DNA from: Hymenobacter wooponensis
Lineage (GTDB): Bacteria; Bacteroidota; Bacteroidia; Cytophagales; Hymenobacteraceae
Direction: 5' to 3'
DNA length: 64,000 nt
Assembly: GCF_004745865.1 (NCBI RefSeq)
Contig: NZ_SRKZ01000001.1
Coordinates: 744,001-808,000 of the forward strand
Numbering within the stretch: the stretch's first letter is position 1; the number at the start of each line of letters is the position of its first letter. Shown here one piece after another: positions 59,964-64,000 of the stretch. The position numbers and the translations under genes were made by a program. A model generated the notes under the pieces. It had not been told where the DNA came from. It did not search any database and worked only from the letters and a program-made list of their open reading frames with translations.

Positions 59964-60224
59964 TTAAGCGCCTTGGAACAAGGAATCAACCAGTGCTACG
60001 TACTCCTGACGGGCTTCATCCTGCGACTTGCCTTTGAGGGAAGCCCAGGCGTCGTACTTGGCAATGGCTTTGAAGTCGAACCCGCCGGGACGGTCGCCGG
60101 CTACGTCGCCTTCGCTGGCTTGCTTATAGAGAGCGTAGAGTTGGAGCAATACGGTGTTAGAGGGCTTGCTGGGAAGCTGCTGAGCGCGTTGCGCGGCGGC
60201 TTCGAATTCTGCGGAAGTAGCCAT
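59964..60224 (-). CDS. Acyl-CoA-binding protein
   Basis: An 86-residue protein with the ACBP four-helix pattern: FEAAAQRAQQLPSKPSNTVLLQLYALYKQASEGDV, then PGGFDFKAIAKYDAWASLKGKSQDEARQEYVALVD. YALYKQA and KYDAWASLKG hold the conserved Tyr and Lys residues that bind acyl-CoA. ACBP carries and buffers long-chain acyl-CoA in the cytoplasm. The gene begins at the ATG at 60224; the longer frame to 60317 lacks family homology before it. Confidence 0.88.
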   Translation of the reverse strand: MATSAEFEAAAQRAQQLPSKPSNTVLLQLYALYKQASEGDVAGDRPGGFDFKAIAKYDAWASLKGKSQDEARQEYVALVDSLFQGA

Positions 60225-60381
60225 TAGGGAAGCTAGATAAAAACAGGTGAGGTGATTGATGCGAGGTACGGCGGAGCCGGGTGGGAAGATACGGATTCCG
60301 GCAATTTTGTGCTGCATGCAGCATTTATTTACCGTGTATATTCCGCCTTCTGATTCTCACTTACGCTCTTACTCTGCTACG

Positions 60382-61686
60382 ATGGCCTCACCTCTACTCC
60401 GCTCTCTTACAGCCGTATTCCTTACTGGCGCCTTGTGCGGTGCTGCTCCAGCCTGGGCGCAAAAAACTTACTTACACTGTGGGCGGCTGCTAGACATGCG
60501 CCAAGACCGCGCCCAAACGGAGATGACTCTGGTAGTGGAGAAAGGCCGCATTGTGGCCCTAGAACGGGGCTATACTGCCCCCGCAGGCCCAGCGGACAAG
60601 GTGGTGGACCTGAAGAACCGCACTGTGCTGCCTGGCCTTATTGACTGCCATGTGCACCTTGAGAGCGAAACCAGCAAAGACAACTTCCTGCAAGAACTCA
60701 CCCAGAACCCCGCCGACATTGCCTTTGGCTCCCTCGATCATGCCCGTAAAACTCTGCTTTCGGGCTTTACCACGGTGCGCGACTTGGGCGGCTCGGGCGT
60801 GAACCTGGCCCTGCGAAATGCCATCAACCAAAACAAGGTGGTAGGCCCGCGTATTTTCACCGCGGGCAAAGCTATTTCGGGCACTGGCGGCCACATGGAC
60901 CCCACTAATGGCTACCGCCTCGACCTAATGGGCATTCCGGGCCCTACTGATGGAGTTGCCAACGGCCCCGACCAGTGCCGCCAAGCAGTGCGGGAGCAGT
61001 ACAAGCGTGGTGCCGACCTCATCAAGATTGCCTCTACTGGTGGGGTCCTGTCGGTGGCGAAAGATGGTAGCAGCGCGCAGATGACGGAAGTCGAAATCAG
61101 GGCAATTGTGGAAACGGCCCACGACCTAGGCCTGCAGGTAGCCTGCCACGCGCACGGAGCAGAAGGCATGAAGCGCGCCATTCGAGCGGGCGTCACTAGC
61201 ATTGAGCACGGCACGCTCATGGACGATGAAACCATGAAGCTCATGGTGAAAAACGGCACCTGGTACGTGCCCACCATTACGGCTGGCAAATCCGTCGCCG
61301 ACTCAGCCAAGATTCCTAACTACTACCCAGCTCTGGTTACGCCCAAAGCCATCAGCATTGGCCCAAAGCTGCAGAGCACCTTTGGGCGGGCGTATAAGGC
61401 GGGCGTTAAGATTGCGTTTGGTACGGATGCGGCCGTTTTCCGGCACGGTGTGAATGCCCTGGAGTTTCAGTACATGGTAGAGGCTGGTATGCCCCCTGTA
61501 CAGGCGTTGCGGGCGGCTACGGTTAATGCCGCCACGCTGCTAGGCCAGTCAGAAAACTTGGGCACGCTGGAGCCGGGCAAACTGGCTGATGTTGTGGCGG
61601 TAGACGGCGACCCGGTTCAGGACATTAAAGTGATGCAACGGGTACGCTTTGTAATGAAGCAAGGCACAGTTTATCGGCAGGAATAA
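60382..61686 (+). CDS. Exported metal-dependent amidohydrolase (imidazolonepropionase/Xaa-Pro-like)
   Basis: A 434-residue exported enzyme. The ATG at 60382 gives a signal peptide (MASPLLRSLTAVFLTGALCGAAPAWA). The amidohydrolase metal ligands are H90 and H92 in LIDCHVHLES, a Lys in the middle (GADLIKIASTGG), His in CHAHGAEG and EHGTLMDD, and Asp in AFGTDAAVF. The start and end beta-strand pair (TYLHCGRLLDM ... GKLADVVAVDGDPVQDI) frames the barrel. Relatives hydrolyse cyclic amides or dipeptides such as Xaa-Pro; the substrate is not determined. It is probably periplasmic and is divergent from the ACBP gene. Confidence 0.88.
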   Translation: MASPLLRSLTAVFLTGALCGAAPAWAQKTYLHCGRLLDMRQDRAQTEMTLVVEKGRIVALERGYTAPAGPADKVVDLKNRTVLPGLIDCHVHLESETSKDNFLQELTQNPADIAFGSLDHARKTLLSGFTTVRDLGGSGVNLALRNAINQNKVVGPRIFTAGKAISGTGGHMDPTNGYRLDLMGIPGPTDGVANGPDQCRQAVREQYKRGADLIKIASTGGVLSVAKDGSSAQMTEVEIRAIVETAHDLGLQVACHAHGAEGMKRAIRAGVTSIEHGTLMDDETMKLMVKNGTWYVPTITAGKSVADSAKIPNYYPALVTPKAISIGPKLQSTFGRAYKAGVKIAFGTDAAVFRHGVNALEFQYMVEAGMPPVQALRAATVNAATLLGQSENLGTLEPGKLADVVAVDGDPVQDIKVMQRVRFVMKQGTVYRQE

Positions 61687-61703
61687 GGCCTACGGGAAAA
61701 GCA

Positions 61704-61744
61704 ACTTTCGCGGAGGACTCAGCCAATGAACAATCCGCGAAAGT
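61704..61744. repeat. Hairpin after the amidohydrolase gene
   Basis: Perfect 11-bp arms ACTTTCGCGGA / TCCGCGAAAGT with a 19-nt loop, without a T tract. It could be a factor-independent pause or an RNA-stability hairpin. Confidence 0.5.
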
Positions 61745-61843
61745 GCTGCTAGGCCACCTCCCAGCAGCCTCAGGCAGCAGAACAGTAGCAACCTTGCTAG
61801 TAGGCTGCACCGTATCCTCAGCGCTGTTCTGCTCTTCCTGACT

Positions 61844-62347
61844 ATGAAAAAAACCAACCCAGAAGTTCTCATCAAGGATTTCATCAAGCACAAGCTTACC
61901 CTTGCTCTGGCCGAAAGCTGCACCTGTGGCCTAGCAGCAGCTCAGCTAGCCCCGGCCGAAGGCGTGAGTGAGGTACTGCTGGGCTCCGTGGTGACGTATC
62001 ATACCGATGCTAAGCAACAGCTGCTTGGCGTAAAGAAAGCTACGCTCAGTACCTACTCCGCCGAAAGCCAGCAGACCACGAACGAGATGGCCCAGGGCCT
62101 GCACCGCCAACTCCCCGACGCCGACGTGTGCGTGGCAGTAACGGGCTTGTGCGGCCCCGGCCAGTCAGAAACGCCCGACAAGCCCGTGGGTACCGTTTTC
62201 GTGACCGTACTGTTTAAGGGCCATGCCCACGAGTACCGCGAGCAGTTTAATGGGAACAGCGATGCCATTCGGCAACAGGCGACGGAGTTCATCTATCGTA
62301 AGCTAGCTGAACTGCTAGACCGCGAGCAGGTGGCCCCGGCCACCTAG
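61844..62347 (+). CDS. CinA C-terminal domain (nicotinamide-nucleotide amidase-like) protein
   Basis: A 167-residue protein of the CinA C-terminal domain family, known for NMN amidase (PncC-type) activity in NAD salvage. LALAESCTCGLAAAQLAP (about 19-36) matches the usual AESCTGG region, but one Gly is replaced by Cys (CTCG). VCVAVTGLCGPGQSETPDKPVGTVFV has the conserved VTG.xGP. It is the stand-alone type, without the N-terminal molybdopterin-like domain. The stop TAG overlaps the stop of the next gene by four nt. Confidence 0.85.
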   Translation: MKKTNPEVLIKDFIKHKLTLALAESCTCGLAAAQLAPAEGVSEVLLGSVVTYHTDAKQQLLGVKKATLSTYSAESQQTTNEMAQGLHRQLPDADVCVAVTGLCGPGQSETPDKPVGTVFVTVLFKGHAHEYREQFNGNSDAIRQQATEFIYRKLAELLDREQVAPAT

Positions 62348-63390
62348 GCCTGTATGCGTCGGTTGGCGCGCCCCACCAGCATTAGCTGCAGATTGAGGCG
62401 TACCACATCTCCAATACTGCGGCAAGGCGTGAACAGATCGGTGGTGTGATGCTTGTTCAGTTCTAGTTTTAATTGATCTACTTTCTCTGGAGGCGATATT
62501 TCGTCTCGGCGCATGCAGTCCATTAGATCCTTGAGGCGGTAACGCTCAGAGCGTACGCGCCGGGCCATCAGGGTACGCTCCTCCGCCTGATACTGCCGAA
62601 TGGTTTCGGGCTCTAGCAGTTTGCTGCATAGCATTACCACTTCGCGGTTGTCCTTGAAATACTGGGGCATGTACATGGTCTTCTTGCCCTCGTAGCTCTG
62701 CTGATCAAAGTCGATGGCGCGCACCCGGTACTGCTCGTCTTCAAAGTCGGGGGTTACTACTATCACGTAGTTGTAAGCGCGCATATCGCCCAGCAAACGG
62801 GCAAAGCACCGCTCGTTAAACTTCACAAACTCCTTGGCAATGCGCACCTGGTTGAGGTGGGGCCGCTGCAGATGGTCGCGGATAAAATCGTCGCCGGGGA
62901 TACCGGCTATATGCTCCTCAATGAGGGTATCGCCGTGCACGAGGTAGTTCATGCTATTTGGCGAGAGCAGATGCTCTAGCTCTAGGCCATACACTCGCGA
63001 GGCATCGGCCCGCTTCACGTAAAAGTAATCGTAGTTGTCGTTGAGCTGATTCACGATGCGCACCCGAAACGGGTTGCTGTTTCCGAAGCGGCAGTAGTCG
63101 ATACGGTCGGCCAGCAAGTGGTCAGTGAAAGATAAGTCTCCTCCCGTCTTGAGCAAGGCGTACACTTGGGCAAGGCCTTCACTTAGCTCACGTAGGGCTT
63201 GGGGCTCGTAAAACACCGTTTCCCAGAGCGTATCCCGTTCCTGCCGATCAAGGAGCGGAAAGCTACCACTGGTGCGGGTAAGGTCGGCGTAGGTTACCGG
63301 TAGGCGCGTTTCCCGGTCGTACTGGTGCAGGTACTGACGCAGGGGCTTCCCAATGGTGTAGCTGATTTTTTTGCGGGAAATCGTAGTCAA
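62344..63390 (-). CDS. Unrecognised protein with kinase-like motifs
   Basis: A 348-residue soluble protein that I do not assign to a named family. Its layout suggests a protein-kinase/aminoglycoside-phosphotransferase-like fold: K126 in YFYVKRAD (a beta-3-like Lys), E137/E139 in YGLELEHLL (a helix-C-like Glu), D202 and N207 in LLGDMRAYNYVIV (D-x4-N spacing of a catalytic loop), and D227 in VRAIDFDQQS (DFG-like). The rest is helical, with a basic C-terminus. It could be an atypical kinase or phosphotransferase; that is inference from spacing. It stands alone, and its last codons overlap the end of the CinA-like gene by four nt. Confidence 0.55.
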   Translation of the reverse strand: MTTISRKKISYTIGKPLRQYLHQYDRETRLPVTYADLTRTSGSFPLLDRQERDTLWETVFYEPQALRELSEGLAQVYALLKTGGDLSFTDHLLADRIDYCRFGNSNPFRVRIVNQLNDNYDYFYVKRADASRVYGLELEHLLSPNSMNYLVHGDTLIEEHIAGIPGDDFIRDHLQRPHLNQVRIAKEFVKFNERCFARLLGDMRAYNYVIVVTPDFEDEQYRVRAIDFDQQSYEGKKTMYMPQYFKDNREVVMLCSKLLEPETIRQYQAEERTLMARRVRSERYRLKDLMDCMRRDEISPPEKVDQLKLELNKHHTTDLFTPCRSIGDVVRLNLQLMLVGRANRRIQA

Positions 63391-63574
63391 TGGGCGGAGG
63401 AGCTAAGGGGGGTAGAAGGCATCTAACGCGGGAAAAGTGAAAAGATACACCCATCCGAAGCGTTGCTAAGTGGTTTTAGGTCACCACTTCGCCAAAAACT
63501 ACAATTCTTGCCTCATTGATTCGTCAAATTCCCGAACTTTGCTGTGCCGCGGGTTGCGGCTTGTTCGTGCTGTT

Positions 63575-64000
63575 ATGAAAAAACTGCTCCTCACACTTCT
63601 CGTTGTCCTGATCTGCCCGCTACTGTCTCAAGGGTGGGGCTTTTTTGGTCACCGTACCATTGCTCAGATTTCGGTATACGCCCTCCCCTCGTCTATGCGC
63701 GGCTTCTACTACCGCCACATGGCCGAGCTGGTGAAGCGCAGCACCGCCGCCGATGAACGTCGCGAAGCCGACCCAGCAGAAGCACCAAAGCACTTTATCG
63801 ATATGGACCACTACGGCGACAACCCCTTCGGGCTGATGCCGAAGCTCTACGACAAAGCCGTTGCCAAATACACCGCCGACACCCTCCGCAAATATGGTAC
63901 GGTGCCCTGGACGGTAATGGAACTGAAGGAGCAGCTCACCGAAGCCTTCCGCAAACGCGACACGGTAGCTATTGTGCGGCTTTCTGCCGACCTAGGCCAC
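63575..64000 (+). CDS. Zinc-dependent phospholipase C / S1-P1 nuclease-like protein (5' part)
   Basis: The reading frame starts at the ATG at 63575 and is cut by the window end after 142 codons. It has a signal peptide (MKKLLLTLLVVLICPLLSQG) followed by WGFFGHRTIAQ, the N-terminal Trp and His that bind zinc in the phospholipase C/S1-P1 nuclease fold, and by HFIDMDHYG (metal-ligand Asp and His region). The visible end, RLSADLGH, is where relatives continue into a further zinc motif. It is probably an exported phosphodiesterase; the substrate cannot be told from the visible part. Confidence 0.7.
   Translation, partial: MKKLLLTLLVVLICPLLSQGWGFFGHRTIAQISVYALPSSMRGFYYRHMAELVKRSTAADERREADPAEAPKHFIDMDHYGDNPFGLMPKLYDKAVAKYTADTLRKYGTVPWTVMELKEQLTEAFRKRDTVAIVRLSADLGH

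Overview
The window is a chromosomal stretch of a Bacteroidetes bacterium, most likely a Hymenobacter-like member of the Cytophagales. The evidence is a SusC/SusD pair, three secreted proteins with type IX secretion (T9SS) C-terminal sorting domains, promoters of the Bacteroidetes type (TTG, about 19-23 nt, TAnnTTTG), almost no Shine-Dalgarno sequences, and GC that looks like 55-60% in most genes. I see no phage, plasmid, integrase, transposase, rRNA or CRISPR. The one RNA gene I can support is a tRNA-Leu(CAG).

Layout. 1-9.7 kb: a T9SS cargo protein, a small lipoprotein, a GAF-domain protein, two paralogous PAP2 phosphatases flanking tRNA-Leu, a methyltransferase, an M61 peptidase and a Gfo/Idh/MocA oxidoreductase. 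9.8-17.0 kb: a minus-strand susC-susD-M14 carboxypeptidase locus, probably for peptide capture. 17.9-21.5 kb: an APC amino-acid permease, a flavin-dependent LLM oxidoreductase and a Tag glycosylase. 21.7-24.4 kb: a large secreted protein with eight propeller-type repeats. 24.6-28.5 kb: a TetR-controlled cluster of small redox and membrane proteins with two matching 18-bp operators. 28.6-38.9 kb: two MFS exporters, a BI-1 protein, an MBL hydrolase, a sodium symporter, a TonB-C protein and an ABC exporter. 39.0-40.8 kb: a lower-GC tandem pair of divergent ExbD-like proteins. 40.9-49.5 kb: a DUF2911 protein, a second sodium symporter coupled to a tiny membrane ORF, a third PAP2, a PIG-L-family protein, a bestrophin and a beta carbonic anhydrase. 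49.8-64 kb: a subtilase, a T9SS protein behind an AT-rich leader, and many single housekeeping or accessory genes (MOSC, DUF547, DUF2461, deoxynucleoside kinase, GNAT, CDGSH, ACBP, amidohydrolase, CinA-C). An unrecognised protein with kinase-like motifs and the start of a zinc-dependent phospholipase/nuclease-like protein close the window.

Most genes are single units separated by strong, often perfectly palindromic terminators. Clear co-directional groups are susC-susD-M14, the TetR cluster, the ExbD-like pair and the PIG-L/PAP2/small ORF/symporter run. The most unusual non-coding signals are the hexamer TAGGCC/GGCCTA, which is far more frequent than expected, and several families of intergenic palindromes, including a nested double palindrome at 19220-19449. 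Annotated starts were moved from the longest reading frame where a signal peptide, family boundary or terminator pointed to an internal ATG.
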